DNA of 64,000 bases from Brachybacterium sp. UMB0905 (GCF_002871795.1 NZ_PNHL01000008.1:30266-94265); one strand, 5' to 3'. Shown: positions 35,004-43,684, counted from the stretch's first letter. Notes: generated by a model from the sequence alone, not told the origin. Numbers and translations are program-made.

Positions 35004-36686
35004 TCAGTCGCGGGTGAGGCGGCGGTAGGTGACGCGGTGCGGGCGCGCTGCCTCCTCGCCCAGGCGATCCACCTTGTTCTTCTGATACGCCTCGAAGTTG
35101 CCCTCGAACCAGTACCAGTTCGCGGGGTTCTCCTCGGTACCCTCGTAGGCCAGGATGTGCGTGGCCACACGGTCCAGGAACCAGCGGTCGTGCGTGACGA
35201 CCACGGCGCAGCCCGGGAACTCCAGCAGTGCGTTCTCGAGCGAGCTCAGGGTCTCGACGTCCAGGTCGTTGGTGGGCTCATCGAGCAGCAGCACGTTGCC
35301 GCCCTGCTTGAGGGTCAGGGCCAGGTTCAGCCGGTTGCGCTCACCACCGGAGAGCACGCCGGCCTTCTTCTGCTGGTCCGGACCCTTGAAGCCGAACTTG
35401 GAGACATAGGCGCGCGAGGGGATCTCCACCTTGCCCACCTGAATGAAGTCCAGCCCGTCGGAGACGACCTCCCACAGGGTCTTCTCCGGGTCGATGTTCT
35501 CGCGGTTCTGGTCCACGTAGCTGAGCTTCACGCTCTGGCCGATCGTCAACTCGCCGCCATCCAGCGGCTCGAGGCCCACGATGGTCTTGAACAGCGTGGT
35601 CTTGCCCACGCCGTTGGGGCCGATGACGCCGACGATGCCGTTCGGCGGCAGCGAGAAGGACAGGTCGTCGATGAGCACGCGGTCGCCGAAGCCCTTGCGG
35701 ATGTTCTTGGCGTCGATGACCTGGTTGCCCAGCCGCGGCCCCGGCGGGATCTGAATGTCCTCGAAGTCGATCTTGCGGGTGCGCTCGGCCTCAGCAGCCA
35801 TCTCCTCGTAGCGGGCCAGACGCGCCTTGGACTTGGCCTGTCGGCCCTTGGCGTTGGAGCGCACCCACTCCAGCTCCTCCTTGAGGCGCTTGGCGAGCTT
35901 GGCGTCCTTCTTGCCCTGGACCTCGAGGCGCTTCTCCTTGGTCTCGAGATAGGTGGAGTAGTTGCCCTCGTAGGGGTAGAGGTGCCCGCGGTCCACCTCG
36001 GCGATCCACTCGGCCACGTGGTCGAGGAAGTAGCGGTCGTGGGTAACGGCGATGACGGCGCCCTCGTACTGCTGCAGGTGCTGCTCGAGCCACAGCACGG
36101 ATTCGGCGTCGAGGTGGTTGGTGGGCTCATCCAGCAGCAGCAGGTCCGGCTTCTCCAGCAGCAGCTTGCACAGGGCCACGCGGCGGCGCTCACCACCGGA
36201 GAGATGGGTGACGGGCTCATCGCCGGGCGGACAGCGCAGCGCGTCCATAGCCTGCTCGAGCTGGGAGTCGAGGTCCCAGCCGTTCGCGGCGTCGATCTCG
36301 GTCTGGAGCTTGCCCATCTCCTCCATCAGCGCGTCGAAGTCAGCATCGGGCTGACCCATCTCTTCGCCGATCTCGTTGAAGCGCTGGACTTTGCGGTACA
36401 GGTCCCCCATCCCCTCCTGGACGTTCTCCAGCACGGTCTTGGATTCATCCAGCGGCGGCTCCTGCAGGAGGATGCCCACGCTGTAGCCGGGGCTGAGGCG
36501 CGCCTCGCCGTTGGAGGGCTGGTCCAGGCCCGCCATGATCTTCAGGATGGTGGACTTCCCGGCGCCGTTGGGGCCCACCATGCCGATCTTCGCGCCCGGA
36601 TAGAAGCTCATGGTGACGTCATCGAGGATGACCTTGTCACCGACGGCCTTACGGGCCTTGTACATCGTGTAGATGAACTCTGCCAC
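35004..36686 (-). CDS. ettA: energy-dependent translational throttle protein EttA (ABC-F)
   Basis: A 560-aa cytoplasmic ABC-F protein with two ATPase domains and no membrane part. NBD1 has GPNGAGKST and LSGGERRRVALC, and NBD2 has GPNGVGKTT and LSGGERNRLNLA; both keep DEPTN(H/D)LD. The short arm and the linker rich in Lys/Glu/Arg between them fit EttA rather than a drug-resistance ABC-F. EttA binds the ribosomal E site and adjusts early elongation to the energy state. The start is GTG at 36686 with GGGAG just upstream. Its upstream gap contains a 15-bp tandem repeat. Confidence 0.95.
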   Translation of the reverse strand: MAEFIYTMYKARKAVGDKVILDDVTMSFYPGAKIGMVGPNGAGKSTILKIMAGLDQPSNGEARLSPGYSVGILLQEPPLDESKTVLENVQEGMGDLYRKVQRFNEIGEEMGQPDADFDALMEEMGKLQTEIDAANGWDLDSQLEQAMDALRCPPGDEPVTHLSGGERRRVALCKLLLEKPDLLLLDEPTNHLDAESVLWLEQHLQQYEGAVIAVTHDRYFLDHVAEWIAEVDRGHLYPYEGNYSTYLETKEKRLEVQGKKDAKLAKRLKEELEWVRSNAKGRQAKSKARLARYEEMAAEAERTRKIDFEDIQIPPGPRLGNQVIDAKNIRKGFGDRVLIDDLSFSLPPNGIVGVIGPNGVGKTTLFKTIVGLEPLDGGELTIGQSVKLSYVDQNRENIDPEKTLWEVVSDGLDFIQVGKVEIPSRAYVSKFGFKGPDQQKKAGVLSGGERNRLNLALTLKQGGNVLLLDEPTNDLDVETLSSLENALLEFPGCAVVVTHDRWFLDRVATHILAYEGTEENPANWYWFEGNFEAYQKNKVDRLGEEAARPHRVTYRRLTRD

Positions 36687-37033
36687 AGTGTTCTCCCTGG
36701 TGGTTCAAACGTTTCGCGGCCTCGCGCAGGGGGCGGGCCTCCGGGCAACGATACCGGGTGAGCGGCGGGATCACCCCGCGTGCACTCCGGCGTCGGCCCG
36801 ACGAGGGGCCGCGGCGTCCCCGCGGTGCATCAGCTCACTCGCCGGGGCCGCCGACGGCAGCCTCGCGGGCCCCAGCGTTGTCCTGCTGCATCTACGGGGC
36901 GACGAGCGCGCGGACAGAACGCGGCGGTGGCCTGAGCAGCGATGGCCTGACCGGCAGTGGCCTGATCAATCGGTGGCCTGATCGTCGGCGCTCCGTCGCT
37001 CGAGCGCCGGTCCCGTCGGCCCCGTCGGGACGG
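36687..37033. other. intergenic gap upstream of ettA
   Basis: This 347-nt stretch has no convincing ORF. It contains the leader of ettA (CAAACGTTTCGCGGCC near 36707) and, further out, a four-copy tandem repeat at 36926-36986. No terminator with a U-run and no tRNA were seen. Confidence 0.6.
36926..36986. repeat. 15-16 bp tandem repeat, 4 copies
   Basis: Units GGTGGCCTGAGCAGC (36926), GATGGCCTGACCGGC (36941), AGTGGCCTGATCAATC (36956) and GGTGGCCTGATCGTC (36972) share the core TGGCCTGA. The unit length suggests slippage, and the array lies between ettA and the convergent end of the HAD gene. Confidence 0.75.
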
Positions 37034-37738
37034 TCAGTCCAGGGCCACGCCCCGCTCGGCGAGGACCCGCCGGGCGATCTTGGCCCCATGCTCGCCGCTG
37101 TCCGCTGCCCCCTCGCTCTCGCCCTGTTCGCCGTTGCGGGGCCACAGGTGTGCGTCGATCCCGAGCTCTCGAGCGGCGTCGACGTTCGCCTCGCGGTCGT
37201 CGAAGAAGATCACGGCGGAGGGGTTGCTCACCCCGCCGGTCTCGTGGGAGAGCACTTCGAGCAGGATCCGGTAGATCTCCGGATCGGGCTTGAGCATGCC
37301 TTCTTCCCCAGAGATGATCGCGAAGGAGAAGGCTTCGAACCAGTCGGCCTGCCGCACCGCTTCCCCGAAGCCGCGCGAGGCATTGGACAGCAGCACCAGG
37401 CGCACCTGGTTGCGCGCCAGGTCATGCAGGAGGGCACGCGAAGCCGGGTCCAGGCGCAGGAAGTAGCGGTTGTCCGCGTCCTGCAGTTCGGCGACCTCCG
37501 GCTCACTGAGGTTCTCCACTCCCACCGCGGCGGCGACCGCACCCCAATAGTCGGCGGCGCTGATCTGGCCAGCGTCGTAGGCGGCGCGCTCGCGCCACAG
37601 CGCCTCCTGAAGCGCCGCCGCATCTCCGCCCAGCAGCTCGTGCAGATCCGGCACCGGGTCGTGCCCGGCAGAGAGCACCCCGCCGAAGTCGAACACGACG
37701 GTGGGGGCCGGGGCGGTGCGTCGGGTGCGTCTGCTCAT
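37034..37738 (-). CDS. HAD-like hydrolase
   Basis: A 234-aa haloacid dehalogenase superfamily protein of subfamily IA. Motif I is VFDFGGVL, with the nucleophile Asp; the usual second Asp is Gly, as in the epoxide-hydrolase-N/YihX-like branch. Motif II is LLSNAS, motif III KPDPEIY and motif IV FFDDREAN. It probably dephosphorylates a small sugar phosphate, and the substrate is unknown. The C-terminal region is acidic and rich in Gly/Glu. Its start codon touches the stop of the PDZ-Lon gene, so both are in one operon. Confidence 0.85.
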   Translation of the reverse strand: MSRRTRRTAPAPTVVFDFGGVLSAGHDPVPDLHELLGGDAAALQEALWRERAAYDAGQISAADYWGAVAAAVGVENLSEPEVAELQDADNRYFLRLDPASRALLHDLARNQVRLVLLSNASRGFGEAVRQADWFEAFSFAIISGEEGMLKPDPEIYRILLEVLSHETGGVSNPSAVIFFDDREANVDAARELGIDAHLWPRNGEQGESEGAADSGEHGAKIARRVLAERGVALD

Positions 37739-38865
37739 CAGGAACTCACGTCCTCACAGGTGGGCAGGCCCTCCACCGTGCCGGTGGCGGCGATGGTCTC
37801 GGTGGCCTGCAGGGCGTCGTCGAAGGTGGAGACGGCCACGACCTCGAGGCCCTCGGGTTCAAAGCCGATGACCTCCTCGCAGTTCGCGGCGGGGGCGAGG
37901 AAGAACTCCGCATCGGAGGCCTGGGCGCCCACCATCTTCTGGCGGATCCCGCCGATCGCACCGACCGCGCCGTCCTCCTCGATGGTGCCGGTCCCGGCGA
38001 TGCGGTGGCCGCCCGTGAGCGCCCCCGGGGTCAGCTCGTCGTACACCGACAGGGAGAACATCATCCCGGCGCTGGGGCCGCCGATCGCGCCGACACCGAT
38101 GTTCACGTCGAAGGGGAAGTCGTGGCCGCGGCCCAGGAGGATGCCCATCTGGCGCGCGCCGTCCACGACGTGGGTGGGGACCTTAACGTCCAGCTCCTCG
38201 CCGTCGCGGAGAATCCGCAGCGGGATCTTCTCCCCCGCGACGTCGCCGATGAGCGTCTGGGCGGAGGCCACATCGGTCGGTTCCGTGCCGTCCACGGCGA
38301 GGATCACGTCCCCGGCCTGCAGGGTCCCATCGGCCGGGGCGCCCTCCTGTACCCCTGCCACCAGGACCGTGTCCTCGTAGTCGATATCCAGCTCATCGAG
38401 CGCGACGGCGACCGCTCCCTGCTGGGAGGAGCCCATCGCGACGGTGTTCTGCAGCGTGGTCTCCTCGCGGGTCTGCCCCTTGGGGAACAGCAGCTCGCGC
38501 GGCATCACCATGCGGGAGCGGTCGGACCAGGCGACCACCACCTCGACAGGGGTGACGGTGTACCCGGGGCCGCCGTCCACGGAGACGGTCGTCATCATGA
38601 GCGTGCCATCGGTCGGGTAGGTCTGAACGCCCTCGATGGTGAGGATCTCCTCGTCCTCGTACTCGCCGAGCACGTCGATCGCCGGGCCGGGGCTCTCGAT
38701 CACATACGGCACCGGCATCAGCATCCCGCCCAGCAGCAGGGCGCACAGCACCAGCAGCGAGCCGATCGCCAGGCGCGGACGGAACAGCTGGGCGTCGTCG
38801 ACCGCGCGACCGGCGAGGGCGCGCAGACGGGAGCCGCGCGAGGGCGCGGGAGCAGGAGGGGTCAC
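37738..38865 (-). CDS. PDZ and Lon-type protease domain membrane protein (YlbL-like)
   Basis: A 375-aa protein with a cytoplasmic Arg-rich N-terminus, one transmembrane helix (about 34-55) and an outside portion with a PDZ domain (about 150-235, VQEGAPADGTLQAGDVILAVDG) and a Lon S16 proteolytic domain. The catalytic Ser lies in GGPSAGMM near 265 and the Lys in GIRQKMVGA near 308, so the dyad is intact. The family is thought to cleave membrane or envelope proteins. It starts with GTG, and CACAAT is 6 nt upstream, a near-consensus -10 for leaderless initiation. Confidence 0.88.
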   Translation of the reverse strand: MTPPAPAPSRGSRLRALAGRAVDDAQLFRPRLAIGSLLVLCALLLGGMLMPVPYVIESPGPAIDVLGEYEDEEILTIEGVQTYPTDGTLMMTTVSVDGGPGYTVTPVEVVVAWSDRSRMVMPRELLFPKGQTREETTLQNTVAMGSSQQGAVAVALDELDIDYEDTVLVAGVQEGAPADGTLQAGDVILAVDGTEPTDVASAQTLIGDVAGEKIPLRILRDGEELDVKVPTHVVDGARQMGILLGRGHDFPFDVNIGVGAIGGPSAGMMFSLSVYDELTPGALTGGHRIAGTGTIEEDGAVGAIGGIRQKMVGAQASDAEFFLAPAANCEEVIGFEPEGLEVVAVSTFDDALQATETIAATGTVEGLPTCEDVSS

Positions 38866-39007
38866 GCGGCCATTGTGCCCCACCAGGTGTACGGAGCCCG
38901 CTGCGCCCCGGGCTCGCTGCGCCCAGAGCGAAGCGGACCGCAGGATGGAGGCTGGATCCAGCAGGCCGTGGGTACGCTGGGTGACCAACGCGACGCTGGA
39001 GGTGGCC

Positions 39008-40603
39008 ATGAATGACCAGCCGAACCCGGGCGGCCCCGGGGGTATGGACGAGGAGGCCCTGAAGCGCTTCCTCGAGGAGACGTTCGGGCAGGCCCTGCCC
39101 GAGGGAGCGCTCGATGGGATGGATCTGTCGGCGCTCGCGCAGCAGGCCAACCTGCCGCAGGATCCCGCGGTGCTGCGGGCTGCCGCCGCGCAGATGCAGC
39201 AGATGTTCACCGGCGGCAACGAGGGCGTGAACTGGCAGCTCGCCGAGGATGTGGCGCGCCGCACCGCCGCCGGGCAGGAGGGCATCCCGGGGGCGCCCGA
39301 TCCCTCCGGCACCCCCGGCGACCCGGGGCCGAGCGACGAACAGGTGGCGCAGCTGCGGCAGGCAGCGCAGGTGGCGCGACTGTGGCTGGATCCGGTGCTC
39401 GCGATCGATGTGCCCTCCACGGAGCTGGAGGTCTACAGCCGCGGGACGTGGCTGGCGCGCACCCTGCCGCGCTGGAAGCCGATCGTGGAGCCAGTGGCCA
39501 TGTACATGGCTGGCGCGATCGGCGAGGCGATCTCCGCGCAGCTGGGGCAGATGGGCGGAGCCGAGGGAATCCCGGGGATGCCGGGCATTCCGGGCATGCC
39601 GGGGATGGCCGGGATGGATCCGGCGGCGATGATGGAGCGCATCGGCGCCACGATGTTCGGGGTGCAGTTCGGTCACGCGATCGGCGCTCTCGCCCGGGAG
39701 ACTGCGGGGACGACGGATCTGGGGCTGCCGCTCGGGCGCGAGGGCGAGCCTGCGCTCGTGGCCGCGAACGTCGAGGACCTCATGGCGGCGCATTCCCTGG
39801 ACCCGGGGGCGGCGCGGATTTTCCTGGCCGCCCGCGAGATCGCGCACACCGCCCTGTTCGATGCCGCGCCGTGGCTGGGCAAGGCCCTGTTCTCGGCGAT
39901 CGAGGACTACGCGCGCGGCATCACCCTGGATCTGGATGCGCTCGATGAGATGGTGCGCGGCATGGATCTCTCGGATCCGCAGGCGCTGCAGGCGCGCAAA
40001 CCCGAGGAGATGTTCACCTTCACCCGCCGTGCCTCCCAGGAACGAGCGCTCGAGGAGCTCGCCACGACGCTCGCGCTCATCGAGGCGTGGGCGGATCACG
40101 TGACCACGCAGGCGCTCAGCGGGAAGCTGCCGGATCTGGAGGCGATGCGGGAGGTGCTGCGGCGCCGCCGCGCCGCCGGTGGTCCGGCGGAGCAGATGCT
40201 GTCCTCCACGATCGGCATCGAGCTGCGACCGCGCCGGGTGCGGGAGGCCCTGGCCTGGTGGGAGAGCGTGCTGGCGACCGAAGGGGCCGAGGGCCGCGAA
40301 GCCAAGTGGGATCATCCGGATCTGCTGCCGAGCGCCGAGGTGCTCTCCGGGCGCCCGCAGGCCCCAGCCGAGGGGGCTGGGGCGCAGGAGGCCGAGGAGC
40401 TCGCCGACGTGTCCCTCCCCGAGGACTTCGATGCGGAGCTCGCGAAGCTGCTGGCCGGGGACGGCGCGGAGGATGCGCCGCGGGAGAACGACCGCGGCGG
40501 GATCGCCGACCCTGAAGGTCCCGCGAGTGATGAGTCCGGGGCCGGTGGGTCCGGTGCCGACGATGCAGATGAGTCCGGCGACGGTGATGGCACCGCACGC
40601 TGA
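39008..40603 (+). CDS. zinc-dependent metalloprotease family protein (DUF2342)
   Basis: A 531-aa actinobacterial protein of the DUF2342 / putative hydrolase family annotated as zinc-dependent metalloproteases. The diagnostic core is the helical segment FLAAREIAHTALFDAAPWLGKAL, followed by IEDYARGI. A Gly/Met/Pro-rich patch (GIPGMPGIPGMPGMAGM) lies near residue 190, and the last 70 residues are acidic and disordered. No signal peptide is seen. The ATG follows GGAGGTGG, with a possible -10 TACGCT about 31 nt upstream. The Nudix gene starts within its 3' end. Confidence 0.8.
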   Translation: MNDQPNPGGPGGMDEEALKRFLEETFGQALPEGALDGMDLSALAQQANLPQDPAVLRAAAAQMQQMFTGGNEGVNWQLAEDVARRTAAGQEGIPGAPDPSGTPGDPGPSDEQVAQLRQAAQVARLWLDPVLAIDVPSTELEVYSRGTWLARTLPRWKPIVEPVAMYMAGAIGEAISAQLGQMGGAEGIPGMPGIPGMPGMAGMDPAAMMERIGATMFGVQFGHAIGALARETAGTTDLGLPLGREGEPALVAANVEDLMAAHSLDPGAARIFLAAREIAHTALFDAAPWLGKALFSAIEDYARGITLDLDALDEMVRGMDLSDPQALQARKPEEMFTFTRRASQERALEELATTLALIEAWADHVTTQALSGKLPDLEAMREVLRRRRAAGGPAEQMLSSTIGIELRPRRVREALAWWESVLATEGAEGREAKWDHPDLLPSAEVLSGRPQAPAEGAGAQEAEELADVSLPEDFDAELAKLLAGDGAEDAPRENDRGGIADPEGPASDESGAGGSGADDADESGDGDGTAR

Positions 40604-41216
40604 GGGCACCCCGGAGCCTGCTGTCCCGAATCTGGGCCTCGTGCGCGCGCAGCTCGCCGCGGCAGCGAGCTCCGTCTCCGGGCCGCAGCGGGCGAAGGAG
40701 TACCTGGATCTGCTCGAGCGCTCCCCGCGGGCGCTGTACCGCGATGGCGGTCCCGTGCATCTCACGGCCAGTGCGATCGTCGTGGATGCGCCCGGTGAGC
40801 AGGTGGCCCTCGTGTGGCACCGCAAGGGCGAGTTCTGGGTGCAGCCGGGCGGGCACCTCGAGCCCGGGGAGATCGATCTGGAGCTCGCGGCCCGACGCGA
40901 GGTCGCCGAGGAGACGGGGCTTGAGGAGCTCGAGCGCGTCGGGGACGGCCCGGCGATGCTGCACCAGCATGATCTCTCCGCGGCCTTCGGTCGCTGCCGA
41001 GCGCACTGGGATGTGCAGTACCTGCTGCGCGCACCGGCCCCGGCCAGCGCGGTGCCGTTGCGGGCGAGCGATGAGTCGCCCAAGGTGCGCTGGGTGCCGT
41101 GGCCGCGGCGGCCCGGCCGTGCCGGGCGCGATCTGTCGGCCCTGCCCGCGGGCACGGTGGCGGACCTGCCGGAAACACTGGCGGCGCTCGCGCGCCTGGT
41201 CGATGCACAGCGCTGA
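40587..41216 (+). CDS. Nudix hydrolase
   Basis: A 209-aa pyrophosphohydrolase. The Nudix box GGHLEPGEIDLELAARREVAEETGL (given here by its key residues G, E, REV-EE and G) is complete, near residues 89-113. A helical N-terminus of about 50 residues (VRAQLAAAASSV...YLDLLERSP) precedes the fold. Substrates are typically nucleoside diphosphate derivatives. The start is uncertain: ATG at 40587, 40569 and 40563 are in frame, all inside the end of the metalloprotease gene, implying coupled translation. Confidence 0.85.
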   Translation: MAPHAEGTPEPAVPNLGLVRAQLAAAASSVSGPQRAKEYLDLLERSPRALYRDGGPVHLTASAIVVDAPGEQVALVWHRKGEFWVQPGGHLEPGEIDLELAARREVAEETGLEELERVGDGPAMLHQHDLSAAFGRCRAHWDVQYLLRAPAPASAVPLRASDESPKVRWVPWPRRPGRAGRDLSALPAGTVADLPETLAALARLVDAQR

Positions 41217-41342
41217 GCGAAGGCAGGCCGGTCGGGAAACCATCCGACGTCGCCTCTATCCGAAAGTCGCCGTGGGGCAGGTGGGACTCGCACCTATGAC
41301 TCTTCCATAGCACACCAGGATGAGCGCCCGAGAGCTAAGCCC

Positions 41343-42063
41343 GTGCAGCTCAGCGGGCAGCAGTGGCAGAAGCAGGCGGCGCGTCTGCGACGACGGCACG
41401 CTGCACGGACGCTTCCCCGCCCGACGGCGGCCGGGAGCCGTTTCCCCCTGACCTACACGCGCACCGGACCGTTCCCTGACTCTCATCCGATCCTCGCGGT
41501 TCCCGGCGGCCCCGGGCTCAGCATCTCGATGATGTACGCCTCTGTGCGGCACTGGGCGCGCAATGGAGTTCGACCTCGTGGGCACGATTGCGTTCCGCGA
41601 GCTGAACTACGCGCCGGAGCCCGACGGGCTGCCCTTCGACCCCGGTGTCGCCTTTGCGGAGTTGGCGGAACGCTTCCCGGCGTTCGCGGGCGAGCCCTAT
41701 GACCTCGCGGCAGCGGCGCAGCAGGCACCGATGCCGCTCATCGCGCTGTCCGGGGAACGGGATCTGCGCACTCCCCGCACCATAGCCGAGTGGATCGTCT
41801 CGCTGGCACCGCGGGGGCATCTCCTCGAGCTGCCCAGCAGTGGGCACAGCCTGCTGGATGTGAAGCAGAAGGTGGCGCGCGAGGTGCTGGGGGCCGCCAG
41901 TCTGGGCGGAGCGGATGCTGTGCTCACAAGAGCCGATGAGATCTCTGCGCTCGCCGCCGCGAGCACAGGCAACGGGCCCGGGATCTATGTGCGTGCGGTG
42001 ATGCGCCTCTCAGAGCTCATGCCTCATCGGCTCTCGGGGCTCATGCCTCATCGGCATCGCTGA
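41343..42063 (+). pseudogene. broken alpha/beta hydrolase (proline iminopeptidase-like)
   Basis: Two parts of one hydrolase lie in different frames. The first part (frame of 41343) reads ...LTYTRTGPF and PGGPGLSISMMYASVRHW, matching the oxyanion-hole start of prolyl aminopeptidase-like enzymes. The second part (frame of 41563) reads IALSGERDLRTPRTIAEW and ELPSSGHSLLDV, giving the catalytic Asp and His. The segment carrying the nucleophile Ser (GxSxGG) is missing at the junction near 41560, so an internal deletion with a frame change destroyed the gene. The 3' end carries a 24-bp-period duplication (GCTCATGCCTCATCGG at 42015 and 42039). Confidence 0.8.
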
Positions 42064-42637
42064 GCGGTCCGGGCCCGCCAGGCTGGTGGGTGGCCCAGGT
42101 GACGCCGTCTAGAAAGGCGTTCGCCCGCTCGGCATCGGGGTAGTTCGCCATGAGGGCCCGGAACTCAGGGCCATGGTCGGGGACCAGCAGGTGCACCAGT
42201 TCGTGCATCATCACCGCGCGCACCACATAGTCGGGCATGCCCTGCAGACGGTGGGACAGGCGGATGGTCGCATCAGCGGAGGTGCATGAGCCCCAGCGGC
42301 GGTTCTGCCGCGTGGACCAGGTGACCGATGCGGGGCGCGCCCGGCCGCCGAGGTAGGTGTCGCTGACCTCTCGCGCGAGCGCGAGCAGATCCGCGTCGGA
42401 GCGGCGGGGCGGGGCATTGCGCTGCTCCTTGTCGCGCAGCTGCTGGACCATCTGCTCCACCCAGCGCCGTTCCTCCCGTCGGCTCATGGACGCGGGGATG
42501 GACACGACCAAGTTGCCGTCGCTGCGGGCGATGGAGACGGTGCGGCGCCGACGAGCGGAGCGGCGCACGAGCACACGCTCCCCGCGGGGCCCGGTGACGT
42601 GGTCGTGCGCGGTGAGTTCGGAGGTGCGAGCAGGCAT
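42041..42637 (-). CDS. M48/YgjP-like zinc metallopeptidase
   Basis: A 198-aa protein of the YgjP/DUF45 group. The zinc motif is HELVHLLVPDHGPEF, giving the HExxH pair and a further His, near residues 150-165. Upstream, RQNRRWGSCTSADATIRLS is the conserved W-G-S-C segment of the family. It is cytoplasmic by appearance, and the substrate is unknown. The start at 42637 is used because CAGTCT, a weak -10, is 6 nt upstream. Its 3' end overlaps the tail of the broken hydrolase. Confidence 0.85.
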   Translation of the reverse strand: MPARTSELTAHDHVTGPRGERVLVRRSARRRRTVSIARSDGNLVVSIPASMSRREERRWVEQMVQQLRDKEQRNAPPRRSDADLLALAREVSDTYLGGRARPASVTWSTRQNRRWGSCTSADATIRLSHRLQGMPDYVVRAVMMHELVHLLVPDHGPEFRALMANYPDAERANAFLDGVTWATHQPGGPGPLSDADEA

Positions 42638-42817
42638 GGAGGCAGACTGCCACGAACAGGTCACGAAGTTTTTTCGTCCACAACGGTGCACACTGAAACC
42701 TCAGGTCAGAGCTTTGTGGACGGCCCGGATGCAACGTCCTCCACAATGCGTTCCTCATCGTGAACACGTCATCCACAGTCCGGGCCGAGTTGTCCACAGA
42801 GCGTCCCCGAACGCGCT

Positions 42818-42847
42818 TTGACCCGCTCGGCGGGGAGGCGTTAGGTT
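42818..42847 (+). promoter_or_regulatory. candidate sigma-A promoter before the structured non-coding stretch
   Basis: TTGACC (42818-42823), then after 18 nt TAGGTT (42842-42847), predicts a transcript from about 42854. No ORF begins within 450 nt, so the transcript would be non-coding or a long leader. Confidence 0.45.
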
Positions 42848-42853
42848 TCCCTC

Positions 42854-43249
42854 CACGTGGAACCCCTGGATAACTAGCAGGACGCACACGGGGAAGGTGC
42901 GCGTGGTGCTGAGCGCCCCGGGGGTTCCACGGCCCTCCGCCCCCTGCGGCGCACGGGGCCTACGACGTCGGCTCGTCGTGCGCACTTCCTCGGCTCCTAC
43001 GAGCCTGCTTGATCCCGAAGCGCACGACGAGCCGCCCCCGTCGGGCGGTGTCCTAGCCATCGGCCCGCGTCCTCTCCCGCCGGGCAGCTTTATCTCCGGC
43101 CGGGCAACGTCATTTCCCACCAAGCTGTACCTTTTCTCGTCGAGCCGCTCTCTCCCCGTCGGACTGTGTCCTCTGCCCGGTCCCGCGGTCATGGGCAGTG
43201 ACACTGTCCACAGCGGACTTCTGATTCGTAGCGGCGGGCGGAGCGCCGC
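42854..43249 (+). other. structured non-coding stretch, possible RNA
   Basis: This gene-free region holds several strong foldings. CGTGGAACCCC near 42857 pairs with GGGGTTCCACG near 42920. A small hairpin CCGC-CCCCT-GCGG lies at 42937-42949. Perfect 15-bp arms CGGCTCGTCGTGCGC (42969-42983) and GCGCACGACGAGCCG (43020-43034) enclose an inner hairpin GGCTC-CTAC-GAGCC (42992-43005). From about 43036 to 43170 a degenerate unit of about 20 nt (GCCGGGC..CGTC.TCTCCC) repeats some seven times. A 140-aa open frame over this region shows no protein-like features. I name no known RNA family. Confidence 0.4.
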
Positions 43250-43255
43250 TATGGT
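43250..43255 (+). promoter_or_regulatory. -10 box of the DUF5679 gene
   Basis: TATGGT, just after the inverted repeat GCGGCGGGCG/GAGCGCCGC, predicts a transcript start near 43262 and a leader of about 70 nt with the site GAGGAG before the ATG at 43332. Confidence 0.45.
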
Positions 43256-43331
43256 GGATCGGTCCCGGCTCGGGCGGCGCAGTGTCGCCGGGTGCGGGAG
43301 GACACTGTTCACCCCGTGATGAGGAGCGGAT

Positions 43332-43490
43332 ATGGCCGACGAGACCTACGCCGGAGAGTTCTACTGCGTCAAGTGCCGCGAGAAGCGTGAGGCTGAGGGC
43401 AACGTGGTCGTCTCCAACGGCCGCCGCATGGCCAAGGCCGTGTGTCCCGAGTGCAGCACCAAGCTCAACCGCATCTTGGGCAAGGCCTGA
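43332..43490 (+). CDS. DUF5679 family zinc-ribbon protein, 52 aa
   Basis: A 52-residue protein with two CxxC pairs, FYCVKC (12-15) and VCPEC (38-41), that would hold one zinc ion, separated by the strongly basic hairpin NGRRMAKA. This matches the small actinobacterial DUF5679 family, whose function is unknown. A good ribosome-binding site (GAGGAGCG) precedes the ATG. The last codon and stop (GCCTGA) begin a 29-nt sequence that is duplicated 55 nt downstream. Confidence 0.88.
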   Translation: MADETYAGEFYCVKCREKREAEGNVVVSNGRRMAKAVCPECSTKLNRILGKA

Positions 43491-43568
43491 TCGACGTACT
43501 GCGAGCCCGCGAGCGGTAGGAGAACAGGCAGTCAACACCGCCTGATCGACGTACTGCGAGCTCGCGAG
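43485..43568. repeat. 29-nt direct repeat spanning the end of the DUF5679 gene
   Basis: GCCTGATCGACGTACTGCGA (first 20 of 29 nt) occurs at 43485-43513 and 43540-43568 with one mismatch. The first copy contains the last codon and stop of the preceding gene, so the second looks like a local duplication. Confidence 0.8.
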
Positions 43569-43603
43569 AGCCCCCGGTCACCCATGAGGTGGCCGGGGGC
43601 TCT
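43567..43603 (+). terminator. strong intrinsic terminator hairpin
   Basis: AGAGCCCCCGGTCACC (43567-43582) pairs along its whole 16 bp with 43588-43603, with one G-T pair and a 5-nt CATGA loop. It probably ends the DUF5679 transcript, although the T-run is weak (TCTGCTG). Confidence 0.8.
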
Positions 43604-43684
43604 GCTGTGCGGCTCGGCGCGGTCCGGACAGCCCGACCATGCCTCGCCCGGTCCCGGTCGACGCCGACACACCGTGCCCGATAC

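Noticed and set aside
41270..41340. tRNA-like 3' half on the minus strand (GTGCGAGTCCCACCTGCCCC)
   Set aside because: A T-arm-like stem can be drawn, but no matching 5' acceptor strand or anticodon arm exists.
42897..43319. 140-codon open frame in the gap before the DUF5679 gene
   Set aside because: It runs through strong inverted repeats and periodic units, with no ribosome-binding site and no recognisable domain.
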